A DNA stretch of 62,349 nt, taken from the NCBI GenBank assembly GCA_016934335.1, contig JAFGTC010000117.1, forward strand, positions 1 to 62,349, read 5' to 3'. Source of the stretch: Candidatus Omnitrophota bacterium. Its GTDB lineage: Bacteria; Hinthialibacterota; Hinthialibacteria; Hinthialibacterales; Hinthialibacteraceae. The translations under genes were made by a program, and so were the position numbers. The notes under the pieces are model-generated. The model was not told where the DNA came from, did no database searches, and worked only from the letters and a program-made list of their open reading frames with translations. How positions within the stretch are numbered: position 1 is the first letter of the stretch; every line of letters begins with the position of its first letter. Positions 55,000 through 62,349 of the stretch are shown in pieces.

Positions 55000-56144
55000 T
55001 TCGTATCGCCGTTATCACCGGAACCCGCGCCGAATATGGCATCTTGAGGCCGGTCATCGATAAAATCGATTTCGCCCCCTCGATGCAGGTCGCCGTCATC
55101 GCGACGGGAATGCATCTATCGCCGGAGCATGGGATGACGGTGCGCCAGATCGAGAACGATGGATTTCCCATTGCGGCGCGCGTCGACATGCTGTTGAGCG
55201 GCGATACGACCGCCGCGATGGGGAAAAGTGTGGGCGTCGGCATTACCGGTCTGACGCAGGCGTTGGAACGGCTGGCCCCGGATGTGGTAATGGTTCTCGG
55301 CGATCGCATTGAAGCGTTTGCCGGTGCGACGGCCGGGCTGTTTTGCGGCGCGGTTCTTGCCCATATCCACGGAGGGGAAATTACCCGCGGCGGCGTTGAC
55401 GAATACCTGCGTCACGCCATCACAAAACTCAGTCATGTCCATTTCGCCGCGACGGAAAAGGCTCGACAGAGAATTATCAATATGGGCGAACACCCCAACT
55501 ATGTTTTTCATACTGGCTCGCCGGGGTTGGATGATTTGTATAATCTTAAGATTCTTTCGAGAGAAGAGTTATCTCGCCATCTGGGTTTTTCGCCGCCGTC
55601 TCGTTATGCTCTGATTGTACAGCATCCGATATCCACCCATCCGGAAACCGCCGCTTTGGAAATGATCGAAACTTTGGAGGCGGTTAAATCCTGCCAGATC
55701 AGCGCCGTCCTGGCCTACCCCAATGCCGATGCGGGGAATCGCGCTATGCGGGAAGTCATTGAACAATACGCTGGCGAATCCTGGCTGCGCACCTATGTCA
55801 ACCTTCCCAGAAATGCGTATGCCAGTTTGTTGGCGCATGCGGCGGTTATGGCGGGCAACAGCAGTTCCGGATTGATCGATTCGCCCGTCTTCGGCGCGCC
55901 GGTCGTCAATATTGGCGAACGGCAGGAAGGACGCGAACGGGGCGAAAACGTTCTCGACGCTCCTTCAGATAGACTGGCCATCCAGAAGGCAATCCATCAG
56001 GCGTTGACCGACGAAGAGTTCATCCAAAAAGCCAAAAAAACGACCAATCCTTATGGCGACGGGCATGCATCCGACAAAATTCTATGCGCTCTTCAATCGC
56101 TCGATCTTGCTCTGGCTCGCAAATGCAAGCGTCTGCCGTGGTGA
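54996..56144 (+). CDS. neuC: UDP-N-acetylglucosamine 2-epimerase, hydrolysing (NeuC-like)
   Basis: 382 residues from ATG 54996, overlapping neuA by four bases. It would release ManNAc (or a relative) and UDP from UDP-GlcNAc, for nonulosonate synthesis. Family marks: IAVITGTRAEYGILRPVI, DVVMVLGDRIEAFAGATA, IHGGEITRGGVDEYLRHAITKLSHVHF, the PISTHPETA loop and AVMAGNSSSGLIDSPVFG. NeuB, which joins the product with PEP, is not in the window. Downstream is a convergent esterase. Confidence 0.92.
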   Translation: MIRIAVITGTRAEYGILRPVIDKIDFAPSMQVAVIATGMHLSPEHGMTVRQIENDGFPIAARVDMLLSGDTTAAMGKSVGVGITGLTQALERLAPDVVMVLGDRIEAFAGATAGLFCGAVLAHIHGGEITRGGVDEYLRHAITKLSHVHFAATEKARQRIINMGEHPNYVFHTGSPGLDDLYNLKILSREELSRHLGFSPPSRYALIVQHPISTHPETAALEMIETLEAVKSCQISAVLAYPNADAGNRAMREVIEQYAGESWLRTYVNLPRNAYASLLAHAAVMAGNSSSGLIDSPVFGAPVVNIGERQEGRERGENVLDAPSDRLAIQKAIHQALTDEEFIQKAKKTTNPYGDGHASDKILCALQSLDLALARKCKRLPW

Positions 56145-56193
56145 ATTTTTCTTGAACGCATAGCCATTAAATAGCTGGCGTCTTTGTCATGAT

Positions 56194-58224
56194 TTACTCC
56201 GGAATCGGCTCTCCCAAAGCGTCGACCGGATTTTCGATTGTCAGTCTGCCGTCGGGGATGGAGGCGGCCAGGTCGGGGAGATCGTAGTATCGCAAGACGC
56301 CGTGAACGGCGTTGATCAACTGGTTTTCGGTGATGGTATTATGAAGAACGTTCGACCAGGAGATCAGTGAATTTTTGATGACGACCGAATCGAAAACCTG
56401 CGGTTCGAGCGCGGCGGCATGTAAAGCGGGAACGCCCGCTTCGCCGACTGCGACCAGATGAACCTGTTGAAATTCTCCTCCAATTCGAAGCCGTTTGAGA
56501 TAAAGGGCGCAGTTGAGAATGTCTTGAACGCGCATGCCGACGTAGGTTTTATTGAGCATATAAGCGGAGAAATAATCCTGCCAATCCGCGCCGAAATATC
56601 GATGCCACTCGCTGTCGTTTCTGGGTTTGGCGGTTTCTCCCAGACTGCGCAGGTCGACGGCCAATACGTTTTTGCCTTCTTTCACCCATTGTTCTATCAA
56701 TCCCCCTGGAGCGGCGGCGGCCTCTTTCCCGGCGCCGTCGACATAGAGAATGCTTTCGGAGGCTATATGGGACTTGTCGCCGCAGAGAAGCGCCGGCATA
56801 ACGATCCCGTCTTGAGGAGTCAGCATGAGTTTGACTATGGAATAACCTTCTCGTTCGATTTCACCCATGGGAGCGACGTCTTGAAAGGTTGGCATATCGC
56901 CGGCCGGTTGAACGCCGATCAGGTCGCGCACTTTTTGCAGAGCTTTCTCTCGCCCTGCGTCGTGCCAATACTGCCGGCGGGCGTTTGCATATTCTTTTTC
57001 CAGTTGGAGGTTGAAATCATAAACCGATTTCGCGCCGTCCATGAGCATCACCTGACCTTGGGGCGAGACTTGGATCTCTTCATCCGTCAAAATGGGGAAA
57101 TCCGTTTCCAAAATCGGCGCATCGATGCCCCGCATCCAGCGCAGCATCCAGCGCGTCATTCCCTCGCGCAACTGGAGGGAGAAGCCGTGTTCGGCGTCGG
57201 TCTCGATGAGATCGACTCGTTCGGCGAATCCCAGCCTCGTATAGAATCGCTTTGCCTGGCGGAAAGCGTACCAGGCGCCGTGGATGTCAAAGAAATCCCG
57301 GGTGGCGGTCGATAGGAGCGTCGGTTTGGGGGCGCGCATCATGATGTAATCGGCGTGATCCATGCCGAAGGCGATCTGGCCGTGAATATTTTGTTCGGCG
57401 TCCTGCGGCGCCTGATGGCGGAGCGTAGTAATGTAACAACTGGGAACCGCGCAGGCGACGCGTTCATCCAAAGCCATGATGTAACTGGTCAGAGTCCCCC
57501 CGCCGGAATTGCCGGTGCAGCCGATCCGCTGGGGATCGATGTCGCTGCGGCTGACCAGATAATCGATGCCGCGCATTCCGTCCCAAATGCGATAAGTCGC
57601 CGTGTTGCGTCCCAGAAGAATGCTGCCTGCGCCGGTCATCGTGTGACCGATGGTTCCTCCGATTTGCGGCGAACCGTCTTCATTCAAAAGTTGATAGCGC
57701 TCCCCCTGATCAATCGGATCGTAGCAGAGAACCGCAAAGCCGTTTTGGGCCAGCAGAATGCAGGCGCGTTGATAAACTTCCGAGGCCTTGCCGTTTGAAC
57801 TGTGCCCGCAGGGAAAGAGAACGGCCGGGTAGGGCGCCCGGGCATGAGGTAGATAAAGGACGGCCGTGACGTAATTTTGCGGCATGCTTTGGTAGATAAT
57901 CTTTTCCATGCGGTAGTTTTCGAATTCCCGCCGGTCGACGATTTCGGCGTTGAGCGGCGAGCGTTCAGGGAAGCCGCCCAATTGTTCGAGGAAGAATTCT
58001 TTCATCTTCTTCTGATGCGCCTGAAGTTGTTCGGGGGTTTTCAGTTCTTCATAACGAGCCTCTCGCTGATCGAAGGCTTCATACGTTAAGCGGCGCAAAT
58101 AATCGGACATTAAGTCCTGCGGCGCCGTTCCGCCGATCGCTTCAGGTAGAACGCTCCAATCGGATGAAACCGCCGGAATCGAGCTAATCAAGACAACAAG
58201 AAGAATCCAGAATAAGGAACGCAT
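56194..58224 (-). CDS. Secreted two-domain alpha/beta-hydrolase (acetyl-xylan-esterase-like)
   Basis: 676 residues with a signal peptide (FWILLVVLISSIPAVS). The first hydrolase domain (about 55-370) has PAVLFPCGHSSNGK, GFAVLCYDPIDQGER and nucleophile Ser240 in GCTGNSGGG; it resembles AXE1/dienelactone-hydrolase-type esterases that deacetylate xylan. The second (about 440-676) has the same strand order, but its nucleophile elbow reads VGEAG with Glu595 in place of Ser, so it is probably inactive. AAGGAGAG precedes the ATG. It lies 120 bases downstream of the pseudopilin gene on the same strand. Confidence 0.82.
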   Translation of the reverse strand: MRSLFWILLVVLISSIPAVSSDWSVLPEAIGGTAPQDLMSDYLRRLTYEAFDQREARYEELKTPEQLQAHQKKMKEFFLEQLGGFPERSPLNAEIVDRREFENYRMEKIIYQSMPQNYVTAVLYLPHARAPYPAVLFPCGHSSNGKASEVYQRACILLAQNGFAVLCYDPIDQGERYQLLNEDGSPQIGGTIGHTMTGAGSILLGRNTATYRIWDGMRGIDYLVSRSDIDPQRIGCTGNSGGGTLTSYIMALDERVACAVPSCYITTLRHQAPQDAEQNIHGQIAFGMDHADYIMMRAPKPTLLSTATRDFFDIHGAWYAFRQAKRFYTRLGFAERVDLIETDAEHGFSLQLREGMTRWMLRWMRGIDAPILETDFPILTDEEIQVSPQGQVMLMDGAKSVYDFNLQLEKEYANARRQYWHDAGREKALQKVRDLIGVQPAGDMPTFQDVAPMGEIEREGYSIVKLMLTPQDGIVMPALLCGDKSHIASESILYVDGAGKEAAAAPGGLIEQWVKEGKNVLAVDLRSLGETAKPRNDSEWHRYFGADWQDYFSAYMLNKTYVGMRVQDILNCALYLKRLRIGGEFQQVHLVAVGEAGVPALHAAALEPQVFDSVVIKNSLISWSNVLHNTITENQLINAVHGVLRYYDLPDLAASIPDGRLTIENPVDALGEPIPE

Positions 58225-58344
58225 GATTGATCTCTCCTTAAGGGAAGGCCTATTTTATTAATTGCATCGTTCAAACAGATATAAAAAATCGTTGGGCGCC
58301 TGTCAAGCGCGGTTCATGATATTTTTGTATGGGGAGTTGTAAAC

Positions 58345-58953
58345 TTAGGGGCCGAAACGGTGGAGGTCGCCGCGGCTTTGAATGCCGTTCGACGACTCGT
58401 ACACCAAGAAGATGTTTTCTCCGCCCGCAAACGACATGCCGCCCACCACGGCTGCGCCGCTGTCGCCGTCCATGATGCGATCCGGGCCGCGTGAGATCAC
58501 CCACCATTTAAATGCGCCCGGCATTTCGATTCCCTTCCATGTCTTCATGGCGCCGGGGCGAAAAAATTTCTGCCGGGGTCCGTCGGGCATTGTGGGATCA
58601 AAATAGCCGTAGCGAAATCCGCCTTGGCCGTCCTGATCTTCTCGCACCTGAAAAGGATCGTCCACCGCTTCCGGATTGGTAAGATAAGCGACCGGCGTGC
58701 TGAGAGCGTTGAAATATCGGGGGCTGGTATGCCCGCCCCATTGACCGTACGGGGGGTAGCCGTTCGAATCGAGGTAATACGATTCCAGCGCGGTCGCCAA
58801 CGTGCGAAAATCGCTTTCAACGCGCGCTACTTTGGCCCGGACCTGAGCATTAAGAAAGTTCGGCACGGCGATAGCCGCCAAGATGCCGATGATGGCGACG
58901 ACGATCAAAAGTTCGATCAACGTAAAGGCTTGATAATTCTTCTTCGTATTCAT
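58345..58953 (-). CDS. GspG-like pseudopilin
   Basis: 202 residues from ATG 58953, with GGAGAG upstream at some distance. The prepilin peptidase site and helix are clear: NTKKNYQAFTLIELLIVVAI (cleavage after the Ala before FTLIELL; methylated Phe next). The following ESYYLDSNGYPPYGQWGG and WWVISRGPDR match the type II secretion major pseudopilin type common in Planctomycetes and candidate phyla. It may be part of a secretion system or a stand-alone pilin. No other gsp genes are in the window. Confidence 0.85.
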   Translation of the reverse strand: MNTKKNYQAFTLIELLIVVAIIGILAAIAVPNFLNAQVRAKVARVESDFRTLATALESYYLDSNGYPPYGQWGGHTSPRYFNALSTPVAYLTNPEAVDDPFQVREDQDGQGGFRYGYFDPTMPDGPRQKFFRPGAMKTWKGIEMPGAFKWWVISRGPDRIMDGDSGAAVVGGMSFAGGENIFLVYESSNGIQSRGDLHRFGP

Positions 58954-59149
58954 GATTCCCGTTTCTCTCCAAATAATCGAATAGGGAAGAAAAATTATTT
59001 TCGGTGAATGATTGCTATTCGACATCACATAATAACATATTTTTAGACTGTAAATCGAATTACGCTCTTTTTATCTCAGGAAAGAATCATCGATCGCAAA
59101 TGTTTGATGCTTGATCTTCATAGATTTCCTATTTCTATTCATTCAAGCA

Positions 59150-60784
59150 TCATGGAATCTGAAGGAAAACATGCGCTCCTTCCTGAATGGCGCCGCGAAT
59201 TTGCTGGAAGCCGGATAGAATGTCCGGGCCGAATTTCATCCAATAGAGGAAGATGTTGTATCGCCGTTCCTGCAGGGTATTTTCGGGGTATAGCGAATGG
59301 CGTAATCCCTCGATATGCTTTTGAATTTGCCGATGTTTTTCTCCGATTTTGCGCACTAGCAAATCTTCGGATTGCTTCAAATCCTTCTGAATGCGTGCGA
59401 AATTCTTGTCCAGGATTTTCTGGATTGTGGGATCCGCTTGAACCGCCTCTCTTTTCCAGCAATGGAACAAGGCTTCTAACGCGGCTTGGGACGCTTGACT
59501 CTCGTCTTTCCAGTTTTCCGCCGAACCTTCTTTTACGATTCGCTTGACCAGCGCGGCCGGATTTTCCATCCAATCTTTGGGAATCAGATCGTAGCGGTTC
59601 ATGAGTTCGCTTTCGCGCCTATCGATCAGCGTGAAGCCGACTCTCGAAACGAGGGCCGGGCGCGGCGTTTCATGCGCTTCATAGACGCCCTGCAGCAGGA
59701 AATGATAGGCTGTCTCGCTGGGTCCTAAAATGGCCGCGGCAGTCGGCAGCAGCGCATCCTGCACGACAGGGCGCAAAACGGCGGACGGCGAAAAACTCTC
59801 AGGCTTTTTCTCCAAACGGTTCAGCAGCACGCTTTCGCTGTTGGTATGAATCCCGTCAACGGCGAATCCATGAGGAGGCGCAAAAACCGGCCGCCGCTCT
59901 CCCTCTTCAATGAGAAAAAACGATGTTCGATCCGCGCGTTTATGAATTTGCGGCGACAATCCCTGCTCCATCAGCTGCAGGCCGATGCGTTCGATCCCTT
60001 TGGTTGTTCGCAATGGATTGCGAATCTCTCGATCAAAAAGCGGAATGGCCTGGCGTCTCATCCACAAATCGTCCGGGCGGATTATGATTAAACCGTCGTT
60101 TTCGAAGATACGCCACATCAGGCGGTCGAAAAAATCGGGCGCCGTCTCCGCTCCATCCGCGCTGCTTCGTATTTTTTCGAAGACCTCTTCCGCAAATTCG
60201 GTGGGATGGGTGCTTTCCCGAATCTGTCTCAGGATTTCTTCAATGGGGCATTCCCGGAGGGGGATTTGAAAAAAAGGTCTTCGTTTTTGCCCTTGATCCG
60301 GCCATTGAAACGTCGCCGTCTCGCGATCCTTGGTCAGCCATTGCAGCACGGAGATTTCAGAAAAATCGTGATCCTCCGACGCATCCCACAAGGCGGGAGC
60401 AAAGACCTCTCTGCGCTCGCGCGTCAATCGCTCCGCCAGAGCGACGGCGTGCAGGATTTTATAAAATGTATACAACGGCCCGCCGAGCAATCCCGGCTGC
60501 TGGCCGGCGATGATTAAAAAACAATGGGGATTTTCCAGCTGTTCGATCGAGTGGAGCGAGGAGGGCGGCGCTCCCCGCCGTTGATGCGAATCGCGCAGCG
60601 CCTGCGCCAGCGATTTGCGATCGATATGCGCGTCGGCGTAGACGCGCCGCGCCGCAAGAACGGCGTCCAGTTGTTGTAACGAAGGCGGACAAATTTCCGA
60701 CGCCTCGTCCGGGTTATTCAACATCTTTTCGTAAGGGCGTTCGCCCAGCAGCGCCGAGGCGTCCCAATGCGTTAACATTTCCAT
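59150..60784 (-). CDS. bshC: Bacillithiol biosynthesis cysteine ligase BshC
   Basis: 544 residues. BshC is thought to add cysteine to GlcN-malate in the last step of bacillithiol synthesis. The FLIIAGQQPGLLGGPLYTFYK segment with its GQQ(P/A)GLxGGPLYTxYK is diagnostic; FAPALWDASEDHDFSEI follows, then a long coiled-coil part (RIQKDLKQSEDLLVRKIGEKH) near the C-terminus. bshA and bshB are not in the window. Alone on the minus strand, with a divergent region upstream. Confidence 0.92.
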   Translation of the reverse strand: MEMLTHWDASALLGERPYEKMLNNPDEASEICPPSLQQLDAVLAARRVYADAHIDRKSLAQALRDSHQRRGAPPSSLHSIEQLENPHCFLIIAGQQPGLLGGPLYTFYKILHAVALAERLTRERREVFAPALWDASEDHDFSEISVLQWLTKDRETATFQWPDQGQKRRPFFQIPLRECPIEEILRQIRESTHPTEFAEEVFEKIRSSADGAETAPDFFDRLMWRIFENDGLIIIRPDDLWMRRQAIPLFDREIRNPLRTTKGIERIGLQLMEQGLSPQIHKRADRTSFFLIEEGERRPVFAPPHGFAVDGIHTNSESVLLNRLEKKPESFSPSAVLRPVVQDALLPTAAAILGPSETAYHFLLQGVYEAHETPRPALVSRVGFTLIDRRESELMNRYDLIPKDWMENPAALVKRIVKEGSAENWKDESQASQAALEALFHCWKREAVQADPTIQKILDKNFARIQKDLKQSEDLLVRKIGEKHRQIQKHIEGLRHSLYPENTLQERRYNIFLYWMKFGPDILSGFQQIRGAIQEGAHVFLQIP

Positions 60785-61106
60785 GGCGTTTCTTTCCCGG
60801 CTGTTTTCTTGTTTTCAGGCGGAAGCGTGTCTTGCTCCATGAATCCTGAGAATCAGTGTAGCACAAAGAGATGCGAGAACGACTCGCTGAAAGCGATCTC
60901 CAGACATCATGGAAGCCTTGGAATTTTTTTACCATAAAAACAATATCACATTGTGCCTGCTTTTCTCTCCCGGCTTGTCTTTTTCATCCAAAATCTCGGG
61001 TTATATAAAATATTTATTTTTTAAAATTTTAGTTGACGTTTTTTTTGATTACGTTTATATTAAAAAATAGGCGAAGTATTCCATCTATCATAGAAAGGAC
61101 GCACCG
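60785..61106. other. 322-base divergent intergenic region
   Basis: A+T-rich toward the right. It holds the sigma-70 promoter at 61033-61061 for the plus-strand gene. No clear bshC promoter was seen. Confidence 0.5.
61033..61061 (+). promoter_or_regulatory. Sigma-70 promoter for the mosaic secreted gene
   Basis: TTGACG (61033-61038), 17-base spacer, TATATT (61056-61061). Predicted start near 61068, 39 bases before the ATG. Confidence 0.75.
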
Positions 61107-62294
61107 ATGCATCGACAACCGTTTTTCACCATCGCACTACTCGTTGCCGTATCGTTCTTTTCGGGAAGAGGAATTTCTGAAGCGCAGGAGGGAGGGCCAT
61201 CCATTCGTGAATACGCCAACTTCATCGAAATGAAAACAGAGAAAATCCTGAAAATGATATCAATAGCGTTATTATTGGTAGTTATTCAAGGTTCGTATGC
61301 AGACAAAGTAATGCCTGTCAAGCAAATTATTCCAATGGAAATTCCAGTAGAAGATATTCCAAACAACAGTTATGAGAGGGTTGGAGTGAATATTTACGAT
61401 CTTGAAATAAGCAGTCAATCCATTCGAGCGTTGATATTAGATGCTGGTCTTAAACCTAAAGGTTATGTGAATACGTACTTTAATTATATGATTAATAATC
61501 ACTTGATGATCAATTATTCTTTTGCCGGAAAAATGCATGATATTGTCTCAGAAGGTCGGGGTGGATGCTATGAATCTGCTTTAATAAACGATGCATCCTC
61601 CGTGTGGATTGACGGTAAACAAGTAGCATTGCCTGATACTTATGTAAAAGACCATTGGCTACATGATACTTGGTATCCAGAATATTATGGAAAAAAACTT
61701 TATAAGGCCTTTGCTATAAAGAATTATGATGTTCATCGGATTGTGGGAATTATCCAAGAAAATGTTGATACGATATTGGTTGAATATTTCGGCGTATGGT
61801 CATATGATCCATCCGAGACAAACGATTGTAAACTAGATAATCTATATACGCTTGAGAAACCGGAAACATCCTCTGATCCCTTTTTTATTCAAGGCGAGTT
61901 CGCATTAGATGGTCAATTTTTTCTGATTCGGGAATTTGTTCAGGAAAAATCATTTTACTTTGGTGAATATGACAATCCTTATGGATATGCTCATGTCTAT
62001 CCCGGCGCTTTTTTGTATGAGTTTAATACAGGCCGATTTTGCGAAGTAGAACGAGACGTCGATTTTTCGCATGATGGGGAATTTTTCGTCACTGAGCGCG
62101 ATGACATGCCCACCCTGGTCGATGTCGAGACCGATGAGAATATGCTGCGCTACGACATGCCTGTGGTCATGATGGCGGCCTGCTTTTCCCCCGACGATCG
62201 CACCTTGTATATCGCCGGCGAGGATAACCAACTCTACGTTTTCGACGCCGGCCTCCAGGCCAGCGCCGCAGAAAACTGGCCGCTGTATCATTAA
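61107..62294 (+). CDS. Mosaic secreted protein with two signal-like segments, unknown
   Basis: 395 residues. It begins with a signal peptide (FFTIALLVAVSFFSGRGISEA). A second signal-like stretch starts at Met42 (MKTEKILKMISIALLLVVIQGSYA is broken here as MKTEKILKMISI and ALLLVVIQGSYA). The DNA composition changes along the gene: a hand count gives 20 G+C of 60 in 61321-61380 but 37 of 60 in 62161-62220. The last 80 residues (VVMMAACFSPDDRTLYIAG, DNQLYVFDAG) look like the end of a WD40/YVTN-type propeller, while the middle matches no family I know. It may be two genes joined by recombination, the second signal being that of the inserted piece. A terminator follows. Confidence 0.6.
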   Translation: MHRQPFFTIALLVAVSFFSGRGISEAQEGGPSIREYANFIEMKTEKILKMISIALLLVVIQGSYADKVMPVKQIIPMEIPVEDIPNNSYERVGVNIYDLEISSQSIRALILDAGLKPKGYVNTYFNYMINNHLMINYSFAGKMHDIVSEGRGGCYESALINDASSVWIDGKQVALPDTYVKDHWLHDTWYPEYYGKKLYKAFAIKNYDVHRIVGIIQENVDTILVEYFGVWSYDPSETNDCKLDNLYTLEKPETSSDPFFIQGEFALDGQFFLIREFVQEKSFYFGEYDNPYGYAHVYPGAFLYEFNTGRFCEVERDVDFSHDGEFFVTERDDMPTLVDVETDENMLRYDMPVVMMAACFSPDDRTLYIAGEDNQLYVFDAGLQASAAENWPLYH

Positions 62295-62313
62295 ACAGGA
62301 TGTATGTTTGATG

Positions 62314-62340
62314 AGGGTGCGCGGCTTCGTCGCGCACCCT
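62314..62340 (+). terminator. Terminator after the mosaic gene
   Basis: AGGGTGCGCG (62314-62323) pairs with CGCGCACCCT (62331-62340), seven-base loop, followed by TCTT. About 20 bases after the stop. Confidence 0.75.
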
Positions 62341-62349
62341 TCTTGGAGA

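Noticed and set aside
1-62349. CRISPR arrays, insertion sequences, integrases, att sites, rRNA
   Set aside because: None seen by eye: no regularly spaced repeats, no transposase or integrase motif, no rRNA-like sequence.

Overview
The window is about 62 kb of moderately G+C-rich bacterial chromosome with dense coding on both strands. No rRNA, tRNA, transposase, CRISPR array or phage gene was found. The organism is most likely a diderm, uncultured, saprophytic bacterium. It carries periplasmic multihaem cytochromes, a lipoprotein-type MsrB, Tat-exported proteins, a GspG-like pseudopilin and many secreted carbohydrate-active enzymes. The mix of HzsA-like propeller cytochrome, ASPIC/UnbV protein, Gfo/Idh/MocA oxidoreductase with a Tat signal, GH92 and FAD-oxidoreductase fusion resembles Planctomycetes and candidate phyla such as Hydrogenedentota or Sumerlaeota. 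That placement is inference from gene content; no marker here fixes the phylum.

Layout. 1-1576: the end of a sodium/solute symporter gene and a small two-helix membrane protein. 2088-5216: a GH3 hydrolase and a chorismatase-like Rid protein. 5301-15870: six same-strand genes forming an extracytoplasmic redox/binding cluster (HzsA-like cytochrome, FG-GAP/ASPIC protein, ten-haem c554/propeller/MauG fusion, propeller of the two-component-regulator type, two LivJ-like binding proteins without transporter). 15981-20747: bioB, a DUF2007-like protein, an orphan NtrC-type regulator (minus), PspC and serS. 20781-26412: a sugar module (GH92 mannosidase, AraA/FucI-like isomerase, second symporter). 26451-29188 (minus): der-plsY-hisA, tightly packed. 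29446-31414: glnA with a textbook sigma-54 promoter, a leader of about 310 nt and two downstream terminators.

31541-47287: msrB, a CBM9-like secreted protein, class II DAHP synthase, a GH39-like hydrolase, a 1162-residue double FAD-oxidoreductase, a membrane protein with a sensor-type cysteine domain, a Tat-exported protein with a secreted sugar-isomerase-like barrel, a Cys-rich mini-protein, purB and a Gfo/Idh/MocA oxidoreductase. 47491-53899: an unusual KAP P-loop NTPase with an IF2-N-like head, mnmG, rsmD, rdgB and a proline-rich membrane-anchored protein. 54253-62349: neuA-neuC, a two-domain esterase, a pseudopilin, bshC and a mosaic secreted protein.

How it fits together. Housekeeping genes are interleaved with accessory modules for polymer breakdown and uptake and with a periplasmic electron-transfer cluster. 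The best candidates for undescribed biology are the IF2N-KAP fusion, the redox/binding cluster with orphan binding proteins, and the mosaic gene at the right end.
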